Assembly (NCBI RefSeq): GCF_039543505.1
Contig: NZ_BAABJW010000001.1
Coordinates: forward strand, 992,001-1,056,000
DNA length: 64,000 nt
Direction of reading: 5' to 3'
Origin: Litoribaculum gwangyangense
GTDB taxonomy: Bacteria; Bacteroidota; Bacteroidia; Flavobacteriales; Flavobacteriaceae
Shown: positions 7,013 to 15,986 of the stretch, in pieces
Position numbering within the stretch: position 1 is the stretch's first letter
Layout: each line of letters opens with the position of its first letter
Made by a program: the position numbers and the translations under genes
The notes under the pieces: model-generated
What the model was told of the DNA's origin: nothing
What the model saw: only the letters and a program-made list of their open reading frames with translations
Databases searched by the model: none

Positions 7013-10000
7013 ATGTACTTAATTTTCGATACCGAAACTACAGGATTACCAAAGCATTGGGATGCTCCAATCACAGATACCGATAATTGGCCTAGGTGTA
7101 TTCAAATTGCATGGCAATTGCATGATGCTATGGGTAATTGTATCGAACATCAAGATTATTTGGTGCAACCAGATGGTTTTAATATTCCCTTTGATGCTGA
7201 AAAAGTACATGGTATTTCAACCGAATTGGCTCAAGAACAGGGCATTCCATTATTAGAGGTTTTAGAAAAGTTTAATGAAGCCTTAAGCAAAACCAAATTT
7301 GTGGTTGGGCAAAACGTAAAGTTCGATTTGAATATCATGGGTGCCGAATTTGTACGTGCGGATGTTGCGAATCCTTTACAAGAACTCCCAGTTTTAGATA
7401 CCTGTACGGAGCATACTGCAGAATTATGCCAAATTCCTGGTGGGCGCTACGGCAAGTTTAAATTACCAACATTAACCGAACTGCACGAATATTTATTTAA
7501 CGAACCTTTTGCTGAAGCCCACAACGCCACCGCCGATGTGGAGGCAACCACCCGATGTTTTTTTGAGTTAGTTCGACTGGAAGAATACACCAAAGAGCAG
7601 TTGGACGTACAACCCGATTATTTTCAATACTTCAAGGAGGCTAATCCACGGGAAGTTCAACTCATTGGGTTAAAGCACATCAACCTTAAGAAAGAAAGTG
7701 CTAAAATAAAGGAGCGCCTTAAAAAATCTGAAACCAAACAAATTTCTTCTGATGAGATAAAACAAAACATTTCAGAATTAGAAGAGGTTGATTTTGTGCA
7801 TCTTCACAATCATTCGCAATTTTCGGTGTTGCAATCTACCATAAGTGTTACCGATTTGGTTTCAGCGGCTGCCGATTATAAAATGCCAGCTGTGGCCTTA
7901 ACAGACCATGCGAACATGATGGGAGCTTTTCATTTTGTAAGAGCCATAAGTAATCACAACAAAACGGTTAAAGCTAAAAACGAGGTAGCTAATGAAAATG
8001 GCGAAAAGCCCTTAGCGAAAGAAATAAAACCCATTTTGGGTTGCGAATTTTTTGTTTGCGAAGATCATACCGATAAGACCAGAAAAGACAATGGCTACCA
8101 AGTGGTTTTTCTTGCTAAAAACAAAAATGGTTATCATAATTTGGCAAAATTATCGTCGCATGCTTTTGTAGATGGATTTTATTATTTGCCAAGAATTGAT
8201 AAAAATTTGATTCAACAATATAAAGAAAATTTGATCGTACTCACCGGAAATTTATATGGAGAAGTACCAAGCAAGGTTCTAAATGTTGGTGAAAATCAGG
8301 CAGAAGAAGCGTTGCTGTGGTGGAAAGAGCAGTTTGGAGACGATTTGTATATAGAAATCATGCGTCACAAACAAGAAGATGAAAACCGTGTCAATAGCGT
8401 TTTAGTTGACTTTTCTAAAAAACATGATGTTAAATTAGTAGCTACCAACAACACCTATTATTGCAAAAAAGAAGACGCCAATGCGCATGATATTTTACTC
8501 TGTGTCAAAGATGGTGAAAAGCAGGCAACGCCTATAGGTCGCGGTCGTGGCTATCGTTACGGTTTGCCAAATCAAGAATATTATTTTAAATCGGGAGAAG
8601 AAATGAAAGCCCTATTTAAGGATATTCCTGAGGCGATTAGTAATATTCAAGAAGTGGTTGATAAAGTGGAACCTTATGAATTGGCTAGAGAAGTGTTACT
8701 TCCAGCGTTTAATATACCCGATGAATTTAAAAATGAAGAAGATGTTATTGATGGTGGCAAACGAGGAGAAAATGCTTATTTAAAACATCTAACTTATCAA
8801 GGAGCCAAAAAGCGATATGGCGAAGAAATAAGTGAAGAAATAAAAGAACGCATCGATTTTGAGCTTAGTGTAATAGAAAACACGGGTTATCCGGGGTACT
8901 TTTTAATTGTTGAGGATTTTATTCGTGAAGCCAGAAACATGGATGTCTCTGTTGGCCCAGGTCGTGGTTCTGCTGCAGGATCGGTAGTGGCGTATTGCTT
9001 ATGGATTACCAACATAGACCCCCTTAAATACGATTTACTTTTTGAGCGTTTCTTAAATCCTGATCGTATCAGTATGCCCGATATCGATATTGATTTTGAT
9101 GATGAAGGTCGAAGTAAAGTAATGGAATACGTAATCAATAAATACGGGAGTAATCAGGTGGCACAAATCATTACCTACGGAACCATGGCTGCAAAATCAT
9201 CGATAAGAGATACGGCTCGCGTACTCGATTTACCCCTTTTTGATGCGGATAGAATAGCGAAACTGATTCCAACCATGTCTAAACTCAATAAAATATTCGC
9301 AATACCTGAAAAGGAATTGGCAAGCAAGTTTAGAGCTGAGGATTTGGAAAAAGTGAATCAGTTATTAAACATTTCTGAAGGTGATGATTTAGAAGCTGAA
9401 ACGGTAAACACTGCCAGAATGTTGGAAGGATCTGTGAGGAATACTGGGATTCATGCCTGTGGTGTCATCATCACGCCAGACGATATTACCAAATTTGTTC
9501 CTGTTGCCACTGCTAAAGATTCCGATTTATATGTCACCCAATTTGACAACTCGGTGGTAGAGGAAGCTGGACTTCTTAAAATGGATTTTCTGGGTTTAAA
9601 AACACTCACTTTAATTAAAGATACCGTTAAAATTGTAAAGGCAAAACACGGGATTTTACTTGATCCTGATAATTTTCCTTTAGATGATGAAAAAACCTAT
9701 GAGTTATTCCAAAGGGGCGAAACGGTTGGAGTATTCCAATACGAATCTCCTGGAATGCAAAAACACCTTAAAGATTTAAAACCTACGGTTTTTGAAGATT
9801 TGATTGCTATGAATGCCTTGTATCGTCCCGGACCTATGGAATACATTCCTAGTTTCGTTAGAAGAAAACACGGCGATGAAGCCATTGATTATGATCTACC
9901 TGCAATGGAAGAATACCTTAAAGAAACTTATGGTATCACGGTATATCAAGAGCAGGTAATGTTGTTGTCGCAAAAACTCGCTGGATTTACTAAGGGAGAA

Positions 10001-11401
10001 GCCGACGTACTCAGAAAAGCTATGGGTAAAAAGCAAATTGCGGTATTGGATAAAATGAAGCCCAAGTTTATTGAGCAAGCCAGTGCGAATGGCCATGACG
10101 CCAAAATTCTTGAAAAAGTTTGGAAAGATTGGGAGGCTTTTGCTAGTTATGCATTCAACAAATCCCACTCCACCTGTTATGCCTGGATAGCCTACCAAAC
10201 AGCGTATTTAAAAGCACATTATCCTGCGGAATATATGGCGGCCGTACTATCCAACAACATGAATGATATCAAGCAGGTAACTTTCTTTATGGAAGAGTGT
10301 AAACGCATGAAATTACAAGTTCTAGGACCTGATGTTAACGAATCGTATTACAAATTCTCGGTAAATAAAGATGGTGCAGTTCGTTTTGGAATGGGTGCTA
10401 TTAAAGGGGTAGGCCATGGTGCGGTAGTGACCATTGTTGAAAACCGAAAAAAAGATGGCCATTATAAATCCATTTTTGATCTGGCTAAGCGTATTGATTT
10501 GAGAGCAGCCAATAAAAAAGCCTTTGAAAATTTAGCTTTGGCAGGAGGGTTTGATGGTTTGGGAAATACCCATCGAGCACAATATTTCCATGATGATGGT
10601 GATGGTATTACCTTTTTGGAAAAAGCTATTAAATATGGAGCAAAACACCAGGAAAATGAAAATTCAGCTCAAGTAAGTTTGTTTGGTGATGCCAGCGATG
10701 TGCAAATAGCAGAACCCCAAGTGCCACCTTGTGAGGAGTGGGGAACCATGGAGAAACTTGGAAAGGAACGTGAAGTTGTAGGTATTTATATCTCAGGGCA
10801 TCCGTTGGATGATTTTAAAACCGAAATGAAAACCTTTTGCAATGCTACACTTGCTATGTTTAACAATTTAGAACCTTATGTGAATAGGGAATTAGTTTTT
10901 GGTGGTGTGGTTACCGATGTGCAGCATCGTGTAAGTAAGCAAGGTAAAGGTTGGGCGCTATTTACGGTCGAGGATTATACAGATAGTTTTGAATTTAGAA
11001 TTTTTGGTGAAGAGTATTTAAAATTTAGACATTTTTTAATGAAGAACAATTTTGTGTTTGTTAAGACTTTTGTTCGTGAAGGTTGGACTAACAAGGACAC
11101 AGGAAATAAAAGTGATCCAAGGTTGCAATTCAACAACTTCCAGCTATTACATGATGTTATGGAAAATTACGCCAAAAAATTATCCATTCAAGTAGACATT
11201 CATGATTTGAATGAGCATAAAATAATCGCTTTAAAAGAACTTCTTCATATGCATCCAGGTAATCAATCGCTCAATTTTTTGGTGTATGATAATCAGGACA
11301 AAATTAAATTAACGATGTCTAGTAGAAAACAAAAGGTTAAGGTTTGCCAAGAGTTATTAAATGAATTGGAAGCTCAAGATATGATGTATAAGTTGAATTA
11401 A
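7013..11401 (+). CDS. dnaE: DNA polymerase III alpha subunit with fused N-terminal 3'-5' exonuclease
   Basis: 1462 residues. Residues 1 to about 190 are a DEDDh exonuclease: FDTETTGLP, VGQNVKFDLN and HNATADVEAT supply the five acidic/His residues. The PHP domain starts near residue 258 (HLHNHSQFS, ALTDHANM, LGCEFFV, DANAHDILL), with an Asn where many PHP sites have Cys/Ser in TGxxxGE. The polymerase core has the PDIDIDFDDEGR catalytic aspartates near 688 and GRGSAAGS before it. A beta-clamp binding motif QVSLF lies near residue 1219, followed by an OB fold (GGVVTDVQHRVSKQGKGWALF). It is the replicative polymerase, carrying its own proofreading domain rather than relying only on a separate DnaQ. 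The serine hydrolase gene starts 10 bases downstream. Confidence 0.97.
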   Translation: MYLIFDTETTGLPKHWDAPITDTDNWPRCIQIAWQLHDAMGNCIEHQDYLVQPDGFNIPFDAEKVHGISTELAQEQGIPLLEVLEKFNEALSKTKFVVGQNVKFDLNIMGAEFVRADVANPLQELPVLDTCTEHTAELCQIPGGRYGKFKLPTLTELHEYLFNEPFAEAHNATADVEATTRCFFELVRLEEYTKEQLDVQPDYFQYFKEANPREVQLIGLKHINLKKESAKIKERLKKSETKQISSDEIKQNISELEEVDFVHLHNHSQFSVLQSTISVTDLVSAAADYKMPAVALTDHANMMGAFHFVRAISNHNKTVKAKNEVANENGEKPLAKEIKPILGCEFFVCEDHTDKTRKDNGYQVVFLAKNKNGYHNLAKLSSHAFVDGFYYLPRIDKNLIQQYKENLIVLTGNLYGEVPSKVLNVGENQAEEALLWWKEQFGDDLYIEIMRHKQEDENRVNSVLVDFSKKHDVKLVATNNTYYCKKEDANAHDILLCVKDGEKQATPIGRGRGYRYGLPNQEYYFKSGEEMKALFKDIPEAISNIQEVVDKVEPYELAREVLLPAFNIPDEFKNEEDVIDGGKRGENAYLKHLTYQGAKKRYGEEISEEIKERIDFELSVIENTGYPGYFLIVEDFIREARNMDVSVGPGRGSAAGSVVAYCLWITNIDPLKYDLLFERFLNPDRISMPDIDIDFDDEGRSKVMEYVINKYGSNQVAQIITYGTMAAKSSIRDTARVLDLPLFDADRIAKLIPTMSKLNKIFAIPEKELASKFRAEDLEKVNQLLNISEGDDLEAETVNTARMLEGSVRNTGIHACGVIITPDDITKFVPVATAKDSDLYVTQFDNSVVEEAGLLKMDFLGLKTLTLIKDTVKIVKAKHGILLDPDNFPLDDEKTYELFQRGETVGVFQYESPGMQKHLKDLKPTVFEDLIAMNALYRPGPMEYIPSFVRRKHGDEAIDYDLPAMEEYLKETYGITVYQEQVMLLSQKLAGFTKGEADVLRKAMGKKQIAVLDKMKPKFIEQASANGHDAKILEKVWKDWEAFASYAFNKSHSTCYAWIAYQTAYLKAHYPAEYMAAVLSNNMNDIKQVTFFMEECKRMKLQVLGPDVNESYYKFSVNKDGAVRFGMGAIKGVGHGAVVTIVENRKKDGHYKSIFDLAKRIDLRAANKKAFENLALAGGFDGLGNTHRAQYFHDDGDGITFLEKAIKYGAKHQENENSAQVSLFGDASDVQIAEPQVPPCEEWGTMEKLGKEREVVGIYISGHPLDDFKTEMKTFCNATLAMFNNLEPYVNRELVFGGVVTDVQHRVSKQGKGWALFTVEDYTDSFEFRIFGEEYLKFRHFLMKNNFVFVKTFVREGWTNKDTGNKSDPRLQFNNFQLLHDVMENYAKKLSIQVDIHDLNEHKIIALKELLHMHPGNQSLNFLVYDNQDKIKLTMSSRKQKVKVCQELLNELEAQDMMYKLN

Positions 11402-11411
11402 TTTATATTAT

Positions 11412-12560
11412 ATGATAAATTCAAAAATTGCACTTAATCTTTTTACGGTATTGATATGTTTTATTTTAACTTTTAGTTGTAAAAACCATAATAAGACTTT
11501 TAAGAATCAAAACAATGCTATTGATTTTCAACCTATTTTAGATTCCATTTACAATAGTAATAAAGATTGTGTTGGTTTAATGGTGCATGTAGAATCTCCT
11601 GAAAAAAAAATATCTTGGACTGGTGCTATCGGGGTGGCAGATACAGTGACTAAAATAGCCCTGCAAAAAGATAATCCTATCTTAATTGCTAGCAATACCA
11701 AAACCTATATTGCCGCAGCAATATTGCGATTGGTTGAGGATAATAAGATAACACTCAACGATGCCGTTGCTACATTAATTTCACAAAAATCCCGAGAGGT
11801 TTTGGAAAAAGAGGGTTATAATCTTGAAGAAATTAAACTAAAACATTTGCTTTCGCATACCAGTGGCATTTTTGATTATGCTGGTTCAGGTGAATTTTTT
11901 GATTTCATTGAAAATAAACCAAATTACAGATGGACTCGAGATGAACAAATAAAACTGGCTACATCTGCAGGAGAACCCTTAGGGGAAGTTGGTATGGTGT
12001 TTTCGTATTCTGACACCAATTACTTACTACTATCAGAAATCATAGAAACCATTACTCAAAAGCATTTTTTCATTGCTTTACGGGAATTGTTAAGTTTTGA
12101 GAAACTAAATTTAAATACGACGTGGTTTTCAAGTTTAGAAGATTATCCAAACCATACGAAACCACTGGCACATCAATACTCAAGTTCCGAAAGAATTAAC
12201 AGCTACAGCTTAGATCATTCCTTTGATTTATATGGTGGTGGCGGTTTAGCCGCCACCACAAAAGACTTGGCTATGTTTTTGCACTATCTTTTTTCAAATA
12301 AAATTTTTGATAACCCAGAAACAATCAAATTAATGTATGGTGAAATGGTTCCAGAAAAAGCTCAAGAAAACAATTATTTCTTTGGTTTGTCTTACACTGA
12401 ATTTGATGGAACAGGAGGGTTGGGACACAATGGGTATTGGGGTTCAGCAGTAAACTATGTCCCTAATTTAAAAACTACCATAGCGGTTGCTGTTTTAGAG
12501 CGAGATCAACAATCTTTATTATTAGATTTAAATAGATCAATATTGGAAAAGCTAAAATAA
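11412..12560 (+). CDS. Serine hydrolase lipoprotein, class C beta-lactamase fold
   Basis: A 382-residue exported protein with a lipobox ending in Cys23 (T-F-S-C). Catalytic motifs of the S12/beta-lactamase-like family are present: SNTK with Ser94 and Lys97, YSDTNY (the Y-x-N/D box) near 200, and HNG (LGHNGYWGS) near the C-terminus in place of KTG. Such proteins act as D-alanyl-D-alanine peptidases, esterases or D-aminopeptidases; true beta-lactamase activity is unlikely to be its main role. The 10-base gap from dnaE suggests possible co-transcription with no functional link. Confidence 0.85.
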   Translation: MINSKIALNLFTVLICFILTFSCKNHNKTFKNQNNAIDFQPILDSIYNSNKDCVGLMVHVESPEKKISWTGAIGVADTVTKIALQKDNPILIASNTKTYIAAAILRLVEDNKITLNDAVATLISQKSREVLEKEGYNLEEIKLKHLLSHTSGIFDYAGSGEFFDFIENKPNYRWTRDEQIKLATSAGEPLGEVGMVFSYSDTNYLLLSEIIETITQKHFFIALRELLSFEKLNLNTTWFSSLEDYPNHTKPLAHQYSSSERINSYSLDHSFDLYGGGGLAATTKDLAMFLHYLFSNKIFDNPETIKLMYGEMVPEKAQENNYFFGLSYTEFDGTGGLGHNGYWGSAVNYVPNLKTTIAVAVLERDQQSLLLDLNRSILEKLK

Positions 12561-12631
12561 TGTTCTTAAGCGATTAATATTTCAGCATATAGGGTGTTAC
12601 AATACCATTATAAGCAAAACAAATTAAGACA

Positions 12632-12665
12632 TTGTAAGCTTTCGAGTTTTTTTTGACTAATTTTG
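12632..12665 (+). promoter_or_regulatory. trxA promoter
   Basis: TTG at 12632-12634, a 23-base spacer and TAATTTTG at 12658-12665, which matches TAnnTTTG. Transcription would start near 12672, about 36 bases before the ATG. The promoter sits between two inverted 10-base copies, ATGTTCTTAA (12560-12569) and TTAAGAACAT (12681-12690). Confidence 0.5.
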
Positions 12666-12707
12666 TAGTATTAAAATGATTTAAGAACATATAAAAATAT
12701 AAATATT

Positions 12708-13025
12708 ATGGCATTAGAAATTACAGATGCGATGTTTGAGGAAACGGTTTTAAAAAGTGAAAAACCAGTTTTAGTAGATTTTTGGGCAGCTTGGTGTGGA
12801 CCATGTAGAATGGTTGGTCCAATCATTGAGGAAATTAGTAGTGAATATGATGGTAAAGCTGTAGTTGGTAAAGTAGATGTAGATGCGAATCAAGAATTTG
12901 CTGCTAAATATGGTGTACGCAACATACCTACTGTTTTAGTTTTTCAAAATGGAGAAGTTGTTGGTAGACAGGTAGGAGTTGCTCCAAAAAAAGCATATAC
13001 AGATGCGATTGATTCGCTATTATAA
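12708..13025 (+). CDS. trxA: Thioredoxin
   Basis: A 105-residue classical thioredoxin. The redox motif WCGPC has Cys30 and Cys33, preceded by VDFWAA; the cis-proline loop RNIPTVLVFQNG and the C-terminal helix are all in place. It has no signal peptide, so it acts in the cytoplasm, reducing disulphides in ribonucleotide reductase, methionine sulphoxide reductases (msrA/msrB occur elsewhere in the window) and other proteins. It has its own promoter at 12632-12665 and its own terminator at 13046-13078, so it is a single-gene transcript. Confidence 0.97.
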   Translation: MALEITDAMFEETVLKSEKPVLVDFWAAWCGPCRMVGPIIEEISSEYDGKAVVGKVDVDANQEFAAKYGVRNIPTVLVFQNGEVVGRQVGVAPKKAYTDAIDSLL

Positions 13026-13045
13026 ATAAATATTAAAAAGAAACT

Positions 13046-13078
13046 AAAAAGGTTTCCCATTATGGGAAACCTTTTTTT
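13046..13078 (+). terminator. Intrinsic terminator after trxA
   Basis: GGTTTCCC (13051-13058) and GGGAAACC (13064-13071) form a stem that extends through flanking A and T tracts; seven T follow. It ends the trxA transcript 27 bases before clpP. Confidence 0.85.
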
Positions 13079-13104
13079 ATTTTAGATGAAAATTAAAATA
13101 AATT

Positions 13105-13650
13105 ATGAGTAAACCAATAAAAGTACAGGATGCTATTGATAGCAAATTAATTGAAGAACGCAAAGTGTTTTTGTGGGGGCAGGTAGATGATAAATCCGCA
13201 AAACACGTAATAGATAGATTATTGTATTTAGATGCTTTGGAAACCAAGGATATTCATTTATACATTAACAGTCCTGGTGGTTATGTAACCTCTGGTTTTG
13301 CCATGTACGATTGTATTAAATCCTTAAAAAGTGATGTGTCAACCATTTGCACAGGATTAGCGGCGAGTATGGGGTCTATCCTACTTTCAGCTGGCACTAA
13401 GGGAAAACGATTTATACAACCTCATGCACGTGTTATGATACATCAACCAAGTGGTGGCGCACGTGGACAAGCTAGTGATATTGAAATTACAGCACAGGAA
13501 ATTATAAAAACTAAAGAACTAAGTGCTCAAATTTTGGCAGATAATTGTGGGCAATCTTATGAAAAAGTCATGAAAGATTTTAACCGCGATCACTGGATGG
13601 GAGCTGAAGAATCCGTTACTTATGGTATTGTTGATGGTATTATAAAATAG
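13105..13650 (+). CDS. ClpP-family serine protease, short form
   Basis: 181 residues. The catalytic triad aligns by spacing with E. coli ClpP: Ser88 in LAASMGS, His113 in MIHQPSGG and Asp162 in NRDHWMGAEE (25 and 49 residues apart, as in E. coli S97/H122/D171). The oxyanion glycines (NSPGG) are present. The N-terminus is short, beginning MSKPIKVQDAIDSKLIEERKVFLWG, without the usual propeptide or the axial-loop sequence next to it. There is no clpX or tig neighbour. It is probably an additional ClpP paralogue forming a mixed or alternative complex; that a canonical ClpP exists elsewhere is an assumption. The DUF58 gene follows 10 bases downstream, implying co-transcription. Confidence 0.85.
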   Translation: MSKPIKVQDAIDSKLIEERKVFLWGQVDDKSAKHVIDRLLYLDALETKDIHLYINSPGGYVTSGFAMYDCIKSLKSDVSTICTGLAASMGSILLSAGTKGKRFIQPHARVMIHQPSGGARGQASDIEITAQEIIKTKELSAQILADNCGQSYEKVMKDFNRDHWMGAEESVTYGIVDGIIK

Positions 13651-13660
13651 TCCCATATTA

Positions 13661-14590
13661 ATGAATTTACAAAACGAACTTAATAAAGCTGAAGGTTTTA
13701 AAAACCTAGAATTACTTGCCAAGCAAGTAGTTGAAGGATTTATAGCTGGCATGCATAAAAGTCCGTTTCATGGGTTTTCAGCTGAATTTGCGGAACATAA
13801 AATTTATAATCAAGGTGAAAGCACACGTCATATAGATTGGAAGCTATTTGCCAAAACCGATAAGTTATATACCAAAAGATATGATGATGAAACCAATTTG
13901 CGTTGTCATATTATCATAGATAACAGTAGCTCCATGCATTATCCTAAAATGGATACGTTTTCTATTAATCATTTAAATAAAATTGGGTTTTCGGTATTAG
14001 CTTCAGCGGCTTTAATGCAAATTTTAAAAAGACAGCGAGACGCCGTTGGATTGAGCATTTATAGTGATGAATACGATTATTATGCTCCTGAAAAGGGTAG
14101 TGAACGCCATCACCAAATGTTACTTAATCATTTAAGTGAAGCCGTTGTTTCCAAATCTTTAAACAGGCAAACCGAAACTTATAAGTATTTGCATGAAATA
14201 GCCGAAAAAATTCATAGACGCTCTATGATTTTTTTATTTACCGATATGTTTCAAACTTCAGAAGATGAAACCAAACTTTTTGAAGCATTGCGGCATTTGA
14301 AGTACAATAAGCACGAAGTTATATTGTTTCATGTTTTTGATAAAGAAAAGGAGTTAATGTTCGATTTTAACAATAAGCCAAAACGTTTTGTTGATGTTGA
14401 AACAGGGGAGTATATTAATTTATATGCCGATTCGATAAGGGAGAACTACAGTAAAGCTGTAGATGCTTATTTTAATGCGCTACGATTAAAATGTGCCCAA
14501 TACAAAATAAAATATGTAGAGGCCGATATTAATAAGAATTTTAACAACCTACTAACCATATATATGATAGAACGTCAAAAGTTTGTTTAG
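13661..14590 (+). CDS. DUF58 protein with von Willebrand A-like domain
   Basis: A 309-residue cytoplasmic protein. The DUF58 signature GESTRHIDWKLFAKTDKLYTKRYDDET is near residues 50-75 and is followed by a vWA-type metal site, IIIDNSSSMH. DUF58 proteins usually partner with MoxR AAA ATPases in complexes that may act as chaperones or in cell-envelope stress. No MoxR gene is adjacent here; instead it follows the short ClpP gene by 10 bases. Co-transcription with a protease suggests a protein-quality role, which is inference. Confidence 0.85.
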   Translation: MNLQNELNKAEGFKNLELLAKQVVEGFIAGMHKSPFHGFSAEFAEHKIYNQGESTRHIDWKLFAKTDKLYTKRYDDETNLRCHIIIDNSSSMHYPKMDTFSINHLNKIGFSVLASAALMQILKRQRDAVGLSIYSDEYDYYAPEKGSERHHQMLLNHLSEAVVSKSLNRQTETYKYLHEIAEKIHRRSMIFLFTDMFQTSEDETKLFEALRHLKYNKHEVILFHVFDKEKELMFDFNNKPKRFVDVETGEYINLYADSIRENYSKAVDAYFNALRLKCAQYKIKYVEADINKNFNNLLTIYMIERQKFV

Positions 14591-14622
14591 TTAAAAATTT
14601 ATACAAAAAACACAAAAAAACA

Positions 14623-14653
14623 TTTGAGATATAAAAAAAGGCGTGTATATTTG
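14623..14653 (+). promoter_or_regulatory. tRNA-Asp promoter
   Basis: TTTG at 14623-14626, a 19-base spacer, and TATATTTG at 14646-14653, a textbook Bacteroidota promoter. Transcription would start near 14660, a dozen bases before the tRNA. Confidence 0.75.
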
Positions 14654-14671
14654 CAACCGCAATAAAGCAAC

Positions 14672-14748
14672 GGTCTGGTAGTTCAGTTGGTTAGAATGTC
14701 GCCCTGTCACGGCGAAGGTCGCGGGTTCGAGTCCCGTCCAGACCGCCA
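14672..14748 (+). tRNA. tRNA-Asp (anticodon GTC), CCA encoded
   Basis: 77 bases. The acceptor stem GGTCTGG pairs with CCAGACC (14738-14744); discriminator G and an encoded CCA end at 14748. The anticodon stem TCGCC/GGCGA holds a 7-base loop with GTC at 14706-14708. The T-arm GGTTCGAGTCC is canonical. Confidence 0.97.
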
Positions 14749-14756
14749 AATTGTTA

Positions 14757-14784
14757 AAAGCTCTAAGAGATTAGGGCTTTTTTT
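14757..14784 (+). terminator. Terminator after tRNA-Asp
   Basis: AAAGCTCT and AGGGCTTT form a stem with one G-T pair and an 8-base loop, followed by a run of T. Confidence 0.65.
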
Positions 14785-14807
14785 GGCAAGTAAAAGAAGT
14801 TGTGTTG

Positions 14808-14867
14808 TTTGGTAAACACCCAGTGTTTATCAAAGGTTTAAGTAGTTAAACCAATGGAAAGCTTTCC
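14808..14867. repeat. Three consecutive inverted repeats upstream of a LacI-type regulator
   Basis: Arm TTTGGTAAACAC (14808-14819) faces GTGTTTATCAAA (14823-14834), one G-T pair in 12; then GGTTTAA (14835-14841) faces TTAAACC (14846-14852); then the perfect 12-base palindrome GGAAAGCTTTCC (14856-14867), followed by T-rich DNA. The first could be an operator of the regulator that starts at 14979; together they would make a folded RNA if transcribed. Confidence 0.55.
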
Positions 14868-14978
14868 TTTTTTCTTTATAGAAGATTGGGATGCTTTTTT
14901 GTTTTAAGGTTATTTTAATCTCTTGATTTTGCTTCATCTATTTTTGTAAATTGCGATTTATAAATTTATTTTTCTAAT

Positions 14979-15986
14979 ATGGTTACCTTAAAACAGCTAG
15001 CTAAAGAATTAAATGTATCTATTTCAACAGTTTCAAAAGCATTGAATAATAGTGAAGAAATTGGCGAAGAAACAGTGAAAAGGGTTAAAGAGCTGGCAGA
15101 ACTATATAATTACAAACCTAACAAGGTAGCCTTAAGTTTAAAAAATAATAAAACAAAAACTATCGGTGTTATCATACCAAACATTCTAAATAGGTTTTTG
15201 GCCAAAGTGCTTTTTGGTATTGAACGTGAAGCGACAAAACACGGGTATAATATTATTACTTGCATATCTAATGAGTCTTTGGAAAAGGAAAAAGAGAGTT
15301 TACACTTGTTGGCCAATGGAAGTGTGGACGGTTTTATTTTATGTGTAGCAGAAGAAACTCAAATTAATAATGAAATAGAACATTTTAAAAAAACTATAAG
15401 TAATGGATTGCCCATAGTGATGTTCGATAGAGTTGCTCACGATGTTATGTGTGATAAAGTAATTGTTGACGATTTTGACGCTACCTATAATGCGACCAGA
15501 AGTTTAATCTTAGAAAAGCGAAAACAAATAGCCTTCATAAGTAATATTGACGATTTAAGTGTTGGTAAACTTAGAGAACGCGGGTATAATAAAGCTGTTT
15601 TGGAGAGCGAACACTTTAAACCTCTCGTTTTAAAAATTAAAAAGAAGGATGACCATCAAAAAAAGATAAAGTCTTTCTTTAAAAAGAATAAAATTATAGA
15701 TGGTGTTATAGCTGCAGACAGTTCATCAGGAATTATTTCCTTAAATACGGCTATAAATTTGGGCTTAAAAGTACCCAAGGATATCTCTGTTATAGCTTTT
15801 GCAAGTAAATCAGATTCTTACCATACTTTACCTAAACTAACAACTATTAGGCAACACGCTAAAATAATTGGAGCAAATGCGACGCAATTATTGATTAATA
15901 GAATTCAGAACATAGATAAAACAGATGATGTGAAGACTATAATTGTGAAGACGAGTTTGGTAAAAAATAAATCTACAATCCATTAA
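14979..15986 (+). CDS. LacI/GalR-family transcriptional regulator
   Basis: A 335-residue protein with a full LacI layout: helix-turn-helix and hinge at residues 1-60 (VTLKQLAKELNVSISTVSKALNN, then YNYKPNKVALSLK) and a periplasmic-binding-protein-like ligand domain from about 60 (KTIGVIIPNILNRFLAKVLFGIE) to the end. There is no carbohydrate gene beside it, so its regulon and effector are unknown; it lies alone between tRNA-Asp and the kinase module. A possible -7 element TATTTTTG is at 14939-14946, and the inverted repeat at 14808-14834 is a plausible operator. The C-terminal part is Lys-rich and diverged. Confidence 0.88.
   Translation: MVTLKQLAKELNVSISTVSKALNNSEEIGEETVKRVKELAELYNYKPNKVALSLKNNKTKTIGVIIPNILNRFLAKVLFGIEREATKHGYNIITCISNESLEKEKESLHLLANGSVDGFILCVAEETQINNEIEHFKKTISNGLPIVMFDRVAHDVMCDKVIVDDFDATYNATRSLILEKRKQIAFISNIDDLSVGKLRERGYNKAVLESEHFKPLVLKIKKKDDHQKKIKSFFKKNKIIDGVIAADSSSGIISLNTAINLGLKVPKDISVIAFASKSDSYHTLPKLTTIRQHAKIIGANATQLLINRIQNIDKTDDVKTIIVKTSLVKNKSTIH

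Noticed and set aside
12600..13100. Mobile element signatures around trxA
   Set aside because: The inverted 10-base copies do not flank a transposase, and trxA is a normal core gene.
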